Positions 37,035-48,463 of a stretch of DNA of 64,000 nucleotides are shown here, one piece after another (position 1 is the stretch's first letter; each line of letters starts with the position of its first letter). The stretch is from Prorocentrum cordatum. Taxonomy: Eukaryota > Sar > Dinophyceae > Prorocentrales > Prorocentraceae. Made by a program: the position numbers and the translations under genes. The DNA lies in assembly GCA_963575745.1 (NCBI GenBank), contig CAUYUJ010014338.1, positions 976,001-1,040,000 on the forward strand. Direction: 5' to 3'. The notes beneath the pieces are model-generated. The model saw only the letters and a list, made by a program, of their open reading frames with translations. It was not told the DNA's origin and ran no database searches.

Positions 37035-39115
37035 AAGTCTTTTGTTAACTTGAAAACGGTTCAGTACAATGTCAAGTCCATCACTCAGAGGGACACGTAT
37101 GGGACCCTAGGATTTTTTAAATTGTTTACAAATTATCCCAGTGCGACCCTACCTAGGAGTTGGAGCCCCTAGGAAAGCAGCGTTAGTAGTAACAGTAAAT
37201 CTAAGCTAAAGCTAAGCTCTAAAGCTAAGCTAAAGCTAAGCTAAAGCTAGGCTGAAGCTGAGCTGAAGCTAAGCTAAAGCTAAGCTGAGGCTAAGCTAAG
37301 GCTAAGCTGACACTAAGCTAAAGCTAAGCTAAAGAAGCTGAAGCTAAGCTAAAGCTAAGCTACAGCTAAGCTAAAGCTAAGCTAAAGCTAAGCCCAAGCT
37401 AAGCTAAAGCTAAAGCTAACGATAAGCTAAAGTTAAGCTAAAGCTAAGCTCGAGCTAAGCTAAAGCTAAGCTACGCTAAAGCGAAGCTGGAACTGAAGCT
37501 AAGCTAAAGCTAAAGCTAGGCTAAAGCTAAGCTAAAGCTAAGCTAAAGCTAAGCTAAAGCTCAGCTAAAGCTCAGCTGGAGCTAAGCTGAAGCTAAGCTG
37601 AAGCTAAGCTAAAGCTAAGCTAAAGCTAAGCTAAAGCTAAGCTAAAGCTAAGCTAAAACCAAGCTAAAGCTAAGCTAAGGCTAAGCTAAAGCTAAGCTAA
37701 ATCTAAGCTAACACTAAGCTAAAGCTAAGCTAACACTAAGCTGAAGCTAAGCTAAAGCTAAGCTACAGCTAAGCTAGCACTAAGCTGAAGCTAAGCTAAA
37801 GCTAAGCTAAAGCTAAGCTAAAACTAAGCTAAAGCTAAGCTAAAGCTAAGCTAAAGCTAAGCCACAGCTAAGCTAAAGCTAAGCTGAAGCTAAGCTAAGG
37901 CTAAGCTAACACTAAGCTAAAGCTAAGCTGAAGCTAAGCGAAAGCTAAGCGAAAGCTAAGCTAAAGCTAAGCTAAAGCTAAGCTAAAGCTAAGCTAAAGC
38001 TAAGCTAAAGCTAAGCTAAAGCTAAGCTAAAGCTAAGCTAAAGTAAAGCTAAAGGTAAAGCTAAAGCTAAAGCTAAGCTAAAGCTAAAGCTAAGGCTAAA
38101 GCTCCCAGGGGACTGGGGGAACCGCGGGGCGGGGGCTGGGGGAACAGCCCGGGGCGGTTAGCACCGCCCGGCCCTTTAAGCAAAGAGAGTAAGAACCCTT
38201 CTAAGCAGAGCCTAGGTAGGGGGAAAAAACATAAAATAATAAGATATAAAAAACGGAGGCTCAGGTCGGAGCTGGTTCGACGCCAGCTTCAGCACATGGA
38301 GGCGCATTTGATTGGATTACGAGAGACTAGGTAGGAATCCCAAAGGGGAAAGGCCATGTAAAGGATTCTTTGTCATGTCCTCTGGTTGCGACACTAGCTC
38401 ACCGGATGGGGGTTTGGGCGTCGAGCTGCGGGCCAACCTCCAATGCCCATGCGGGCGCAAGGGAAGCCAGGATTTGTTTCTCAGGCAAAATCACTTCAGG
38501 ACCATCTTTGCTTCCCCCCGTGTGCTCTTTGGTGCTCAGAGGGCTCCTGGGTTGGCCATGAACGTTTGCGTCGCCCACGCTCTTCACTCCAGACTCCCCA
38601 AAACTGTCGTGCACAAGTTTTGGAGCGATCTTGGAGACTTACTTGATGAACACCCCCCCGACATGCTAATGATTGATGCCAACGCCAGAGTCGGCTCACT
38701 TGTTTCAGTTTCTGTCGCCCAGATGGGCTTTACTCGAGACCAGGATTGGACCGGGGAGCTCTTTCACAAAACTTGCGTTGCTTCGGGTTTAAACGTCACC
38801 AACACTTGGGTTGCTGACAGCAGTGGTTTTACTTTCCAGGGGACCGATGGCGAAAGGCAGCGTATCGACTATATCTGTTCTAGCGGTGACATCCGACTTG
38901 GATTGAAGTCCGCCTATGTCTTACACGATTTTGAGGCAGACCTCAAGGGGCCCGATCATTTCCCTCTCGTGGCTGAGTTCGGGTGGGAAGCCACCGTTCA
39001 AAAACGCTTTGCCCCGCACAAGCCCCTGGACCGCAAAACATGTCGGGATCCTGGGGCCCAGGCCAACTTTTGCTCACTTCTTGAAACCATCCCACAGCGG
39101 CCGTGGAACTTTTGA
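37035..39115 (+). pseudogene. Element 1 endonuclease (exonuclease-endonuclease-phosphatase fold), split by satellite
   Basis: The N-terminal motif VNLKTVQYNVKSITQRDTYG (Asn of the QYNVKS strand) is at 37035-37110. The fold resumes at about 38265 with RRQLQHMEAHLIGLRETR (the catalytic Glu motif IGLQETR). After frame changes it continues PPDMLMIDANARVGS (Asp-x-Asn), GFTFQGTDGERQRIDYICSS and KGPDHFPLVAEF (the terminal Asp-His). Landmark residues are present, but the gene is broken by about 1.1 kb of satellite-bearing DNA and by frameshifts. It would nick target DNA to prime reverse transcription. Confidence 0.75.
37180..38105 (+). repeat. AAAGCTAAGCT satellite array inside the endonuclease domain
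   Basis: About 920 bp of tandem 11-bp units (AAAGCTAAGCT), with variants such as AACACTAAGCT and GAAGCTAAGCT. The array sits between the first and second endonuclease motifs of element 1. A stretch at 38106-38250 (GGGGGAACCGCGGGGCGGG, then CCTAGGTAGGGGGAAAAAA) lies between array and resumed domain. AGCT makes every unit partly self-complementary. Confidence 0.95.
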
Positions 39116-39640
39116 GCTTAACGAACACGCTTCACAAGTTGTTCAGGACATCAACTCTGTTGCCCAACAGGCGCGTCATATTGATCCCAAGGGAGTGCGA
39201 CGACCTTACGTTGACCCGACCATCTACGCCCTCATCCAACTACGGCGCGCTGTAAGAAAAGCCTTAGTAAGAAATCAAGGAGCTGATGATGCGCCTGCCA
39301 ACCGCAGGCTCACGGCCTTGGCTGCCAGTCTCACAACCGGTCATCTGGTTGAGCTTGCCAAAGATAGCCGAACATTTGACTGGGAGCACTTGTTTTAGGC
39401 ACTCCAGGCCGCCGCATCTCAGAGATGCCGAGCTATCTCCGATCCGTTTACTTTTACTATTGCGCTTCAAGTGTTTTCGCACACCACCGAGGCACCCTTG
39501 CAACATGCTGTGGGGGAGGCAAGGCGTGCCTTCTCGGAGTCTCGGGCTGAGGACATCAAGATCTCAGTGGACCAGAAAAAGAATCACAGTGAGTGGTAAT
39601 ATGTCAAAGCTCTCTTAAAAAGCGGAGGGAGTCGAGACCG
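39116..39640 (+). pseudogene. Element 1 linker between endonuclease and RT
   Basis: The frame TFELNEHASQVVQDINSVAQ then VDPTIYALIQLRRAVRKAL then LVELAKDSRTFDWEHLF (to 39398) is protein-like and helical. It is the expected linker before the RT fingers. Another frame takes over afterwards. Confidence 0.5.
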
Positions 39641-41700
39641 ACCTAAACAAGGGGCTCCTCCCCTCCCCATGGTGCGCGATGATAACGGCGCTCCGCTCGT
39701 GGACGATGTTGATATCGCAGCGCATGTACAAGGACATTTTTCGTCAGTTGAGCTAGGTTGGCAGGCCACATCGCAGCAGTTCGTGGACTTATATAACCAA
39801 GCCCCCCCCCCCCCCCCACACACTTGCTGATGAAGACATGCCTAGGGGTCCCCGTGCCATAACCCACCCTGTATGATGCAGAGGCTCTTCTCGGCCATCT
39901 CAAGTCTGGTCGGTCCCCAGGGTCCGATGGTTTCAGGGGCGATTTTGGAACGGTTGCACCCGGGGCCCTTGCTCTCCTTCTGAATCCTGTTATGGTTAAA
40001 ATATCTTGCTCCGCTCGAGAGCCGATTTGCTTCAAGGGGGGGAAGCTGGCACATTTTTGGAAAGGTTCAGGCGACCCTGCGCAGGTCAAGACTAAGCGGT
40101 CCATTATTGTGTGCCCTGTGTTGTGTAACCTCCACCACCGGTTTGTTCGTGGCTTGGCCCGGATTTCCTTTATGCTTCAATGCTGGCCATCCAAATGGGG
40201 GGACTGGAAGGCAGGGGGTGCGACATGACAGTGCATGCCGCCAGGCTCACTTGTCAACTCTATATCCAGCATCGCACCTCATGGGGTGCCCTGTGCCTCG
40301 ACCTTGTCTGTGCTCTCTACGCCACCATCAAGCAGCTCGCCCTGGGTCTTCCAGGGACTGATGCTGAAATCGAATGGGCATTGAGTAGCATGCCTCTGCC
40401 ACCGGTGTTGTTAGAAGGGGTCAAGGCACAACTCCAGTCTCAACCCCTCTATGAGCAGAGAATTGATAATGTTCACATTTGTGCTCTACTCAAAGAGAGC
40501 CACGAGGAGCATTCTGGCGAGTCGCCAACGCCCCATCTTTTACGGTTCCCCGATTTGGATCAAGGCCAGGATCCACTTTTGCCACCGACACCTTTAATGC
40601 AGTATTTCGTCGGGTACATGATTGGATTGAGACAGCCCTGAATCCACGCCAAGATTTACTGGCCCCCCTTCCCCCCCCTACCCCCAGGTGGTCTCACTTT
40701 TGCCACGGCTGATGACCTAAATCAGCAGGCGGGGGGGCACATCATTCGTGGATGATCTAACTCAGCTTTTTCTTGTTGCTTCCGCCGTCGATCTCATGGA
40801 AACGGCTCAGAAGGTTTTGGGCGGTGTTTTTGAGGCCTGCTGTCGGCGCGGGCTTCGACCCAATGGTTGTTTATGAAAAAAATATCCTGGCCTTTCGTGG
40901 CCCTGGGTCCCAAGAAGCACAGGTTAACAATGAAGGTAAGAGGCATTGTGTTGTCCGCAGTGCTCAGCGGGATTTTGAGGCGGATCCTGTCTCGGTTCAT
41001 CGGGTCCTGGGATCATGCATTGCTTCCAGCGGCAGTATGGCCACTGAGGTTGTGACCAGGGTCCGTGATTCAGGAGGGGCTCTGGGGCCCATCAAAAAAG
41101 CCATTGCCCCTCGCAAGTGCCTGGCCAATAAAACCAAAGTGATTTACGCAGAGGCCCTAGCCAGTTCCACTCTTTTCTATAATGCCTGCACCTGGACAAG
41201 CCTTACTCAGGGACAGGAGGCGAAGCTGCGACAGGGCCATGGACGAGTTTACAGGTCGGCCATCGACCTACCGCGAGGTAACAAGAACGATATTCACTAT
41301 GCTTACACGGATGTCCTGCTACTGGCAGGCAGGTTATCCTATGACCAGGTTATGACGATTGCACGGCTCCGATTCCTGGTCAGAATCTTACACCGCGCCC
41401 CACCAATTGTTAGAGTTTGCCTCCAGTACCTCTCTGGAGAAAATCATGGTTGGATGGCCCTTTCGGCCCAGGATTTTTGGTTGTCGAGCTTTCTTGAAAC
41501 CCGTCAGCTGCCTGCTGATCAAACGCTGCCCTTATGGATCGATCTGGCTCGACAGCATCCCAAGTATTTTCAGGCGCTCATTAAGAGCGCTGCCAAGAGG
41601 GCCTTGGCGCATTCCCTCGGCCAATACCATCGGGTCGCGTGGGAACGAAGGTTTGGAAAAATCGCTGTTGGATCTTCCTTGGCCCTGCCTTTACCTGAGG
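39641..41700 (+). pseudogene. Element 1 reverse transcriptase (frameshifted)
   Basis: Motifs in order, spread over frames: GAPPLPMVRDDNGAPLVDD; SGRSPGSDGFRGDFGTVAPG; FKGGKLAHFWKGSGDPAQ and KTKRSIIVCPVLCNLHHRF; WGALCLDLVCALYATIKQL (motif A, with Asp); GSRPGSTFATDTFNAVF (motif B); TSFVDDLTQLFLV at about 40744-40780 (motif C, catalytic FVDD intact). The thumb/connection follows (VIYAEALASSTLFYNAC; AIDLPRGNKNDIHYAYTDVL). At least three frame changes, several at C-runs, disable this copy or reflect homopolymer errors. Confidence 0.85.
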
Positions 41701-43261
41701 CCGATCGTGTTTTTTTCTTGTTCAGATTGCACTTGGCAGTTCTCGACGCTGCGAGCATTCAATGCGCATTACAACAAGTTCCATCCGCCCCCCCCATGCC
41801 TCCAAAAGTTTCGTGATAGGCACAGTCGGTCAGGTCTGTCTCAAGTGCTTTCACCAGCCTGGAAGACTACATAAACATTTACTGCAGGCCAAGTCCTGTC
41901 TCAGAGATTGGTGGGCCACTGGCCGTCGTGCCACTCAGGAGGAGTTGACCCAGAATGCCGAGCTCATACGCCAACACACGTCTGACAACAGACTGGCTGG
42001 ATTTCAGGATCACCGAGCTCTAGACCCCCCTGTGAGGACACCAGGGCCTGCCATCACTAAGCGTGGTGACGGTGGCCCCACTACCCCTCCTCAGCCCAGT
42101 TTGGTGGCCCCCCCGCCCCCCGTTCCCCCGTGCGACGACCATGAAAAACTACCGGCCAGAAGGCAAATGTACGCGTTGCACTTTTTCTCAGGGTTTCGGA
42201 GAGAGGGGGATATTCAAGATTGGGTGGGCCGAGTTTTGGCCTCCTTCCCTGCCCGCTTCATTGCGTTGGGCATTGACATAGTCAATGACCCCGTGTTTGG
42301 AGATTTGACCAGACCAGACACCGTGGCATTCTGGAGTCGGCTCATTCGTGCTGGCTACATTGCCGCTGTTGTGGCTAGACCTCCACGCGAGACATGGTCG
42401 GTCGCTCGGCACAGAGACTCAGGTCAGAGATCAGATGGCGGCAGGACCAGGCCACCTCGTCCGCTCAGATCTCGGGACCACCTTTGGGGCCTCAAGAGCA
42501 TCGGAGGGCGTGAACATGTCCAGCTTTCGCTTGGCAACCGCCTGCTCCACACCACCTTGGAGATCGGGGCCCTTTGCTGGAAGTTTGGCGTTTCGTTTAT
42601 CATGGCGCACCCCGCGGAACCCTGGGCTCCTCCAGAGGCCCCCAGCTCCTGGCATCTGGACCAAGTCAAGCGCCTCTGTAGAATGCCTCACGCTCACTGG
42701 GTCACCATCCACCAGTGCGCCTTCGGGGCCCCCACTAGGAAGCCCACCAACCTCCTTATCATCCACGCACCCTGTCCGGTGGATGCCTTGGCCACCAGGA
42801 GGGGAGGTATCACTTGCACACACCGTGCAGGACACCTCGTGCTTGAAGGGTGGGACGCAAGTGGAAACTGGAGGACCGCTGCTGCCAAAACTTACCCGTC
42901 TGAGCTATGCAGGGCTTTCGGCTCGGCGTTGGTCCAGGAGGCCTGGCACAAATTTCCATGGTTGTTCACGCAGAGCGGTCCTCCAGCATTAAGAAATCGG
43001 CTGCGAGGCAAAACGTCGCGGCTAGCTCCAGGGCCAAGGCGCCTCCAAGGGTCCCCGAAGCTTGGCAGAATCGACCTGCGCAGCACCACCTATCACCACT
43101 GGACCTACGATGAAGAAAATCAGCTCCAGCGGGAACTACATCTGATACATGAGGACGATGGCTGGATCCCATTAACACTGAGGAAATATCACACGCCATT
43201 GGATGGCTACCTACCCGGCCAGCAGCATGGCATGGATTGCATGATCCACAGATGGTTATGA
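41701..43261 (+). CDS. Element 1 C-terminus: two zinc fingers and methyltransferase-like domain
   Basis: A first finger FSCSDCTWQFSTLRAFNAH with NKFH lies at about 41715-41785 in one frame. After a C-run, a second frame, open to the TGA at 43259-43261, has VCLKCFHQPGRLHKHLLQA (second finger), a Pro-rich linker, then a 370-residue domain. The latter starts ALHFFSGFRREGDIQDWVGR, has FIALGIDIVNDPVFGDL, VVARPPRETWSVARHRDS (42371 onward), DHLWGLKSIGG, and FIMAHPAEPW. FSG..., an acidic strand end, and PP-x-E-TWS followed by EHP-like AHPAE resemble cytosine-5 methyltransferase motifs I, II, IV and VIII. The catalytic Cys expected after PP is Arg here. The methyltransferase assignment is inference. 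Confidence 0.55.
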
Positions 43262-44327
43262 GACACCAGGAGATAAAAGGGACTGAACTGGCGGTACATG
43301 CTTGCTGCTTGCTGCCCTCCTCCTCTCCTGGATCCAGCGTCGCCCGTCAGGCTCGCGCGCCGCTTGCGGCGGTAACTCTTTGAGTGAAGGGCCGGTCGGG
43401 TTCTCGCCCCGATTAGGCAGCCTGGAGAGCACGGCCCCCCCAGGGTGTGTCGTCGCACTCATATGACAGTACCAGACTTGGTCTGGGCAGGACCGCGGTT
43501 GTTGGAATTCAAGTTTACGCTGGACTTTAAATAGCTGGGGATTTCAACAGCCAGGGGGATGCATGCGTTTCACTGACATGTTGCCGCCGCCGCCCAGCCG
43601 CTGCTGCTGCTGCATTGTCACTACATCCTGTTCCATCTTGCTCTCATCCTGTCCCAGGGGCTTCGAATCTCTGCCTTAAGCCCGAGAAAGAAAGAGGAGG
43701 GGGAGGAGGAGGCGGAGGAGGAGGAGGGTGGGGAAAGAGGGAACGGAGGAGGAAGAGGAGGAGGAGGCGGCGGAGGAGGAGGCGGAGGCGGAGGAGGAGG
43801 AGGAGGAGGGGGAGGAGGAGGAGGAGGAGGAGGGGGAGGCGCGCGACTCCAGAAGGAGGAGGAAAAGAGGGAGGTCCACAGCAACTATCCCGCCTCGATG
43901 GCACTCGTGGCTGCGAGCCGGCTGGCCCGCTCCGCGGCCAGCTGCTGCGCCTCGCGGCCGAGCTCCTCAGCCCGGCCGCGCGTGCGAAATCCGAATGCCA
44001 GCAAGGCATCGCTCAGTGCCACTCTTGGGCATGGCGCGCCCCGCCGAACAGGAGGGCCTAGGGGGGGCTCGGCGGCGCGGGCCACAGGGCGCCCTGCGGC
44101 GCATTCCAATCCGAAATGGCTGGCCCAGAACGCCTGCACAGCCTCCGACGGGCAGCGCGCCTCGTCGATGGCCGCATCCCACGCCCAGTGGGGGTGCATC
44201 CCACGGCCGACGCGGCTACGCGCATTCTTTGCTCTCGGGAGTGACTCACCGCCCCTGGGCGGACAGGGCGCTAAGAGCCCACGGCCCCGACCAGGGCACG
44301 CGGCGCGACTCCAGCAAGTCGTGCAAA
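43262..44327 (+). repeat. Spacer with GGA tract between elements 1 and 2
   Basis: 43262-43680 has no recognised gene. 43687-43865 is a GGAGGAGGAGG tract. 43866-44327 is GC-rich with long overlapping frames on both strands; it may include the 3' untranslated region of element 2, which ends at 44328. No separate gene is supported. Confidence 0.5.
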
Positions 44328-46430
44328 CTAGCATTGATGCGGACGCGCCCCGGGGACCCCCTCTGGGCATCGCCATTCGCGAATCTGGGCAGCAAGGAGG
44401 CTGCGCCCACGCACGCGCCAGGGACTAACCTGAGGCGGAGCGTCAGCGTGCGCCTCGGGACCCGAGCCCGGACGAGCGGCCGCGCCTGCGTTCGCCGCCG
44501 GGGCCGAGCCAGCGCCTGCAGCATCAACGCGCGATTCCTCTAGCGTTCCCCCAACCTCGCCCTCGGACCCCGACCGCCCCTCCACCTCGAGCTCAACAGT
44601 GCGGAGGCCCTCGAGGCCTTGATGGCCGCGAGTGCCGGCTTCAGTCAGCACGGCCCCCATGCGCCCCGTGCGTCGGGTGATGAGCCGCGCAAGATGGAGG
44701 CAACCAAAAAGGAAAGCGCGGTCATCTTCGGCCAGCCGGCCTTCGGCCGCCCCAGCCTTTGCTAGGGCGTCGGCGGCGTGATTCCCGTCGCGCTGCCAAG
44801 CCGCGATTCGCCCCTCCACGACGTCGTTCCTCGTCGCGTGCGCGAGGACCCTAGAGAAGGTCACGTCCTCGAGCGCATCGCCAGCTTCCGCCTGGCGCCA
44901 CAGGTGGGCGCGGGGCTGGCCTGGCCCGCTGGCGCTCGCCAGGTTTTGCCCGCAGGCGACAGTGGCACTACAGTCCGAATGCAGCGCGTAGCGGCCGGCG
45001 GCGCGCCTCGACGCCATCAGGACAGCATGGCTGGCCCCCCCCCCCGCCCCTGGCGGACTAGGGCGGGCAAAGATTTCGTGGCACCACCCCGCGCAGAGAG
45101 CCCAAGAAACAAAATCGGCGTCGTAGGCAACCACGGCCCAACCAGCCACCCTCAAGGTGGGGAATTCGGCGTCGAAGCAAGCTCCATCGGTGAAAATGTG
45201 CCCGCCGTGGAGCACGAGTCCGGTCAGCGGCCAGCGGCCCGCCCGGAGCTCGTCGTCAGGCGGCAGCGGCGGCAGCCGAAAACAATGGGCAGGATCAGGC
45301 AGGAGCACTCGTGCAAAACGTTCCCCAGCCTCCTCCCCGCCCTCCAGCACTCGAGCGGCGGCATCGCGCACCGCTGGGTCAAGATTGCCCGCCCTCCAGG
45401 CGTGGTGCGCTGGGCACTGGAAAAAATTATGATGCAAGGTGCCGGGAGAGCCGCGGCAGCACGGGCAGAGGTCGGAGAGCCCCAGCCCCTCCCCCTCCCG
45501 GCAGAGGCGGGCCCGGCACCAATGCGTGCAGCAAAGCAGGCCTCGTTGAGCCCGCTTGTGGTGGAGGCTCCAGCCTCGCTCAGCGGGGGCGTGCAGCAGC
45601 TCGTTGAGGGGGCGCCAGAAGACGGGCGCAACCCAGCTGCGGCGGCCAGGCCTGACCAAGCGGCCCATGGCGTGTATGTCGGAGGCTTGCCGGGCCGCTG
45701 CCTGCGCCTCGAGACGGAAGAAGGCCGGCGAAAGCTCCTGGAGGTCCCAGCGGTTGCCCTTCTCGCCGCCCAGCGTGAACGGGTCGTCCAAGCTCCAGCC
45801 GACGCGCTGCAGGGTGAGCACCGGCGCCGTGATCGGGTTGCTGCAGCGCGCCCGAGGGAAACGCTGCGTGGCCAGCTGCCGAGCGCCATCCAAGAGCACC
45901 TGCAGCAGGGACCGTTGGAAGACGCCGCTCCAAAACATTTCGGCGTACGTTTGGATGGCCAGCGCCGCGACTAACACGAACGGGTCGCGCCTCCAGCCGG
46001 CGCGCCAGTTGGCCATGGCTAGCCCAAGGGAGGCCCCTCGAGGGAAGCGCCCCTCGGCACGGAGCGCGGCAGCCCGTGGCCCTTTGAGCTTGCCATTCGG
46101 CGCGCCCTGGATCGCGGTGCCCCACAACGCCATGGCGCTTGAACCAGCGCGGTGGACAGACGCAATCGGCGCACCTGCCCGGCGAAGCTGCTCAAGGCGT
46201 GCGCCGCGAGCCTGAGCTTCTGCAAACCGCTGGCTCTGCGTGCCCACGCGCCGCAGGCGCCCGGCCGTCGCGTCGCCCCCCAGGTCGCGATGGGAATGCG
46301 ATCTCTGCCCCATCCTGATGTCCCAGCGCTCGCAGAGCGCCTCCGCGAGAGCCGTGGAGTTGGCGAGGAAGCCCGTCTTGCGGTCTGCGATCGGCAGGCC
46401 CAGGGCCGCCGCGCCCTGCTTGACCGAATC
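44328..46430 (-). pseudogene. Element 2 thumb, zinc finger and RNase H block
   Basis: The frame continues directly after the TAG. There is an ATG at 46313, but nothing suggests it is a natural start. Order: thumb/connection with DIHAMGRLVRPGRRSWVAPV; CPCCRGS...HHNFFQC, a CCHC-type finger; RNase H with HIFTDGAC near 45160-45200, LHSDCSA and GNHAADALAK near 44757-44795; an acidic/Ala-rich tail. RNase H acidic residues (TDG, SDC, AAD) are kept. Confidence 0.75.
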
Positions 46431-47360
46431 CTAGCCTCTCACCAGCTGCTGCGTGACCGTACTCTCCCTGCCGACCCCGTGGAGGGAGATATCGTCGATC
46501 ACGCTCGTGATGGAGATGATGGGGGCGCAGGCCGCCGCGCGCGTCAGCGCCGCCAGGAACAGGGGGCGGGCCAGCGACGTGGCGCATGAGCAACCAGCTA
46601 TGACCCCGCCGTTCACGACCAACTCGCGGCTGACGGCCCCCTGGAGCACCACGCGTCGGCGCGCGCGGTAGCGGCAGCACAGGCGCCGCAAGAGCCCGAC
46701 GTCGAACTCGGCGTGCCGGGCGGCATGCAACAGCTCCGAGTGCAAGATGTGCTCGTAATATTTGGCCATGTCGAGGAAGACCGCGGCCGAGACGAGGCCG
46801 CGCTGGGAGGCGAACGCGGCCAGCACGTTGTGCACGCACGCGCTCTTATCGCACGCGGTGCGCGAGTCCACCCCCCAGCAGAAACGGCAATCCAGGCGCC
46901 TCTCCCAGTCGGCGCACCAGCGGTGCCGGATCCAGCTCCGGACGCGCACCACCAGAGGCATGAGCCCAATGGGCGGGGCGCCGCCCGTAGCCTTCTCCAG
47001 GAAGATGATCATCGCCAGCCGCCGCGGCCCGACGTCGGGCCTCCGCTCGGACTCGTTGAGCACGTCTGCCAATCGCTGCAGCATCTCATCGGGTAGCTGC
47101 AGAAGAAGCCTCGGGCGGAAAGAGTCCCACCCCAAGGCCGTGCCAGCAGGGGAGGTGTCCGCTGCCTGGCGGAGATCGGCCACTGCCATCGGTGGAAGCC
47201 CCAAGTCGACGTCCCAATTCAATGGGCGCGCGCCCGCCTGCCGCGACGCTTTGGCCCGGAGCGGCAGCCAGGTGCGCAGCTCCGCTTCCGGCGCCGCCTG
47301 CCCCGCCAAGGGCGCCCCGCGCAGCCTGGGCGCCTCCTCCGAAGGCGGACCATCGGCGCG
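46431..47360 (-). pseudogene. Element 2 RT palm, ended by TAG
   Basis: Fingers and palm with motifs A (FLDMAKYYE near 46748-46779), B and C (VIDD near 46493-46505). The two catalytic Asp of motif C are present, but in a VIDD rather than YADD/FVDD form. The upstream frame continues as poly-Pro through the GGA tract and is not counted. The stop follows LVRG; restoring one base would join it to the next block. Confidence 0.75.
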
Positions 47361-47369
47361 GGGTCCGAG

Positions 47370-47635
47370 AACAGGAGGGGGAGGAGGAGGAGGAGGAGGA
47401 GGAGGAGGAGGAGGAGGAGGAGGAGGAGGAGGAGGCGGAGGGGGCGGAGGAGGCGGAGGAGGCGGAGGAGGAGGAGGGGACGGATGAGGAGCAGGAGGAG
47501 GACGCGGAGGCGGAGGAGGAGGAGGAGAAGGGGGAGGAGGAGGGGGGGGAGGAGGGGGAGGAGGAGGTTGGGGAGGTTGAGGAGGAGGAGGAGGATCATA
47601 ATAATACTCACCATAATAATACAAAGAAGAAGGAT

Positions 47636-47678
<43 letters not shown>

Positions 47679-47875
47679 AGAGGACGAATTATAATACTAC
47701 GAACAAGAAGAATTTTAATATTAATAATACTAGTGCCAAGAATATCATTAAGAAGAAGAAGAAGAAGACGAAGACAAACAAGAGGAGGAGGGGGGGGGGG
47801 GGAGGATGGCGGGAGGAGCAGTGGCAGGAGGAGCAGGAGGAGCAGGAGCAGGAAAAGCAGGAACACATGGGGGGG
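47370..47875 (+). repeat. GGA tract with AT-rich island
   Basis: Nearly pure GGAGGAGGA at 47370-47600, an AT-rich AAGAAGAAG and AATAATACTA island at 47600-47775, then GGAGGAGCAGGAGCAGGAAA units to 47870. The last part resembles 56335-56380. The Glu/Lys or Pro/Leu frames through it are not genes. Confidence 0.8.
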
Positions 47876-48463
47876 GGAGGAGGAGGGTTCTTCGAGTGCC
47901 TACTGTTAGGCTCGGGTGGGGTTCTCCGTGAGAGGGCGTTTTTTTTGTGTGTGTGTGTGTCACAGTTGACCTTGCCGTTTGTAAGGCCCCCCCCCCTAGG
48001 CCTGGGCGCGGGCCTCTTTCGCAGCGACCCCGGCACGGTTCTCCTGGAGGCCTGGGGGGGGGGGGGGGGGCGCTAGCGGGCGTTTGCCGCGGCCGAGACG
48101 CCAAGGCACATGCTCGCGCCTCGGTTGTCGCTAGGGGGTCTCGGGCTCGGCGCACGACGCGGGGACGCCGCCCTTCGGATGAAAACCGCTCCGCAGCTTG
48201 CGCAGCGCAACCTCCCCCGCGCTACTCCGACCGCCCTCGCACTTCGACCGCGCGCACTTGGCAGCCAGCTTGAGCAGCCGATCCTACGCATAGTTAGCAC
48301 CCACAGCTCGAGCAAAACAAGAGTGGTTTTGGGTCGTCCGCGACCTGCGTGCTAGCAAAAGTGTGTCCGTGCTCGGGCGTGAGCCAGCGCAGCTCCTGGA
48401 CCATGGGAGGCAGCCCCTCGCATCCGCCCCGAGGTCTTTCGGCCAGGGGTCCGCCATGAAACT
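47876..48463. other. No gene seen
   Basis: GT-run (47947-47960), G-run (48054-48070) and GC-rich sequence. A stretch at 48270-48290 (CTTGAGC...CTACGC on plus) weakly recalls a reversed spliced leader but is too diverged to call. Confidence 0.4.

Larger units (their letters stand above)
32938..43261 (+). mobile_element. Retroelement 1: non-LTR (LINE-like) element with spliced leader
   Basis: About 10.3 kb in one orientation: spliced leader, gag-like ORF1 (33242-35047), RNase H (36234-36988), apurinic-type endonuclease (from about 37038, split by a satellite, to 39115), reverse transcriptase (about 39640-41700), two zinc fingers and a methyltransferase-like tail (to 43261). Canonical LINEs put RNase H after RT; here it precedes the endonuclease. 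Several frameshifts and one in-frame TGA show the copy is decayed, but catalytic motifs such as FVDD are intact. No long terminal repeats are seen. Confidence 0.8.
44328..47360 (-). mobile_element. Retroelement 2: RT, zinc finger and RNase H, one in-frame stop
   Basis: A single minus-strand frame runs from about 47360 to 44328, broken by only one TAG (46431-46433). The RT part (47360-46434) includes ARRLAMIIFLEKATGGAPP, AAVFLDMAKYYEHIL (motif A), VVNGGVIAGCSCATSLARP (motif B) and SVIDDISLHGVG (motif C, Asp-Asp kept). After the stop the same frame gives DSVKQGAAALGLPIADRKT, a thumb region, a CPCCRGSPGTLHHNFFQC zinc finger and RNase H (HIFTDGACFDAEF, ALHSDCSATVACGQ, GNHAADALAKAGA). RNase H is at the C-terminus, so this is a different lineage from element 1. 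The N-terminus runs into a GGA tract, so the 5' part is lost or undetermined. Confidence 0.8.
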
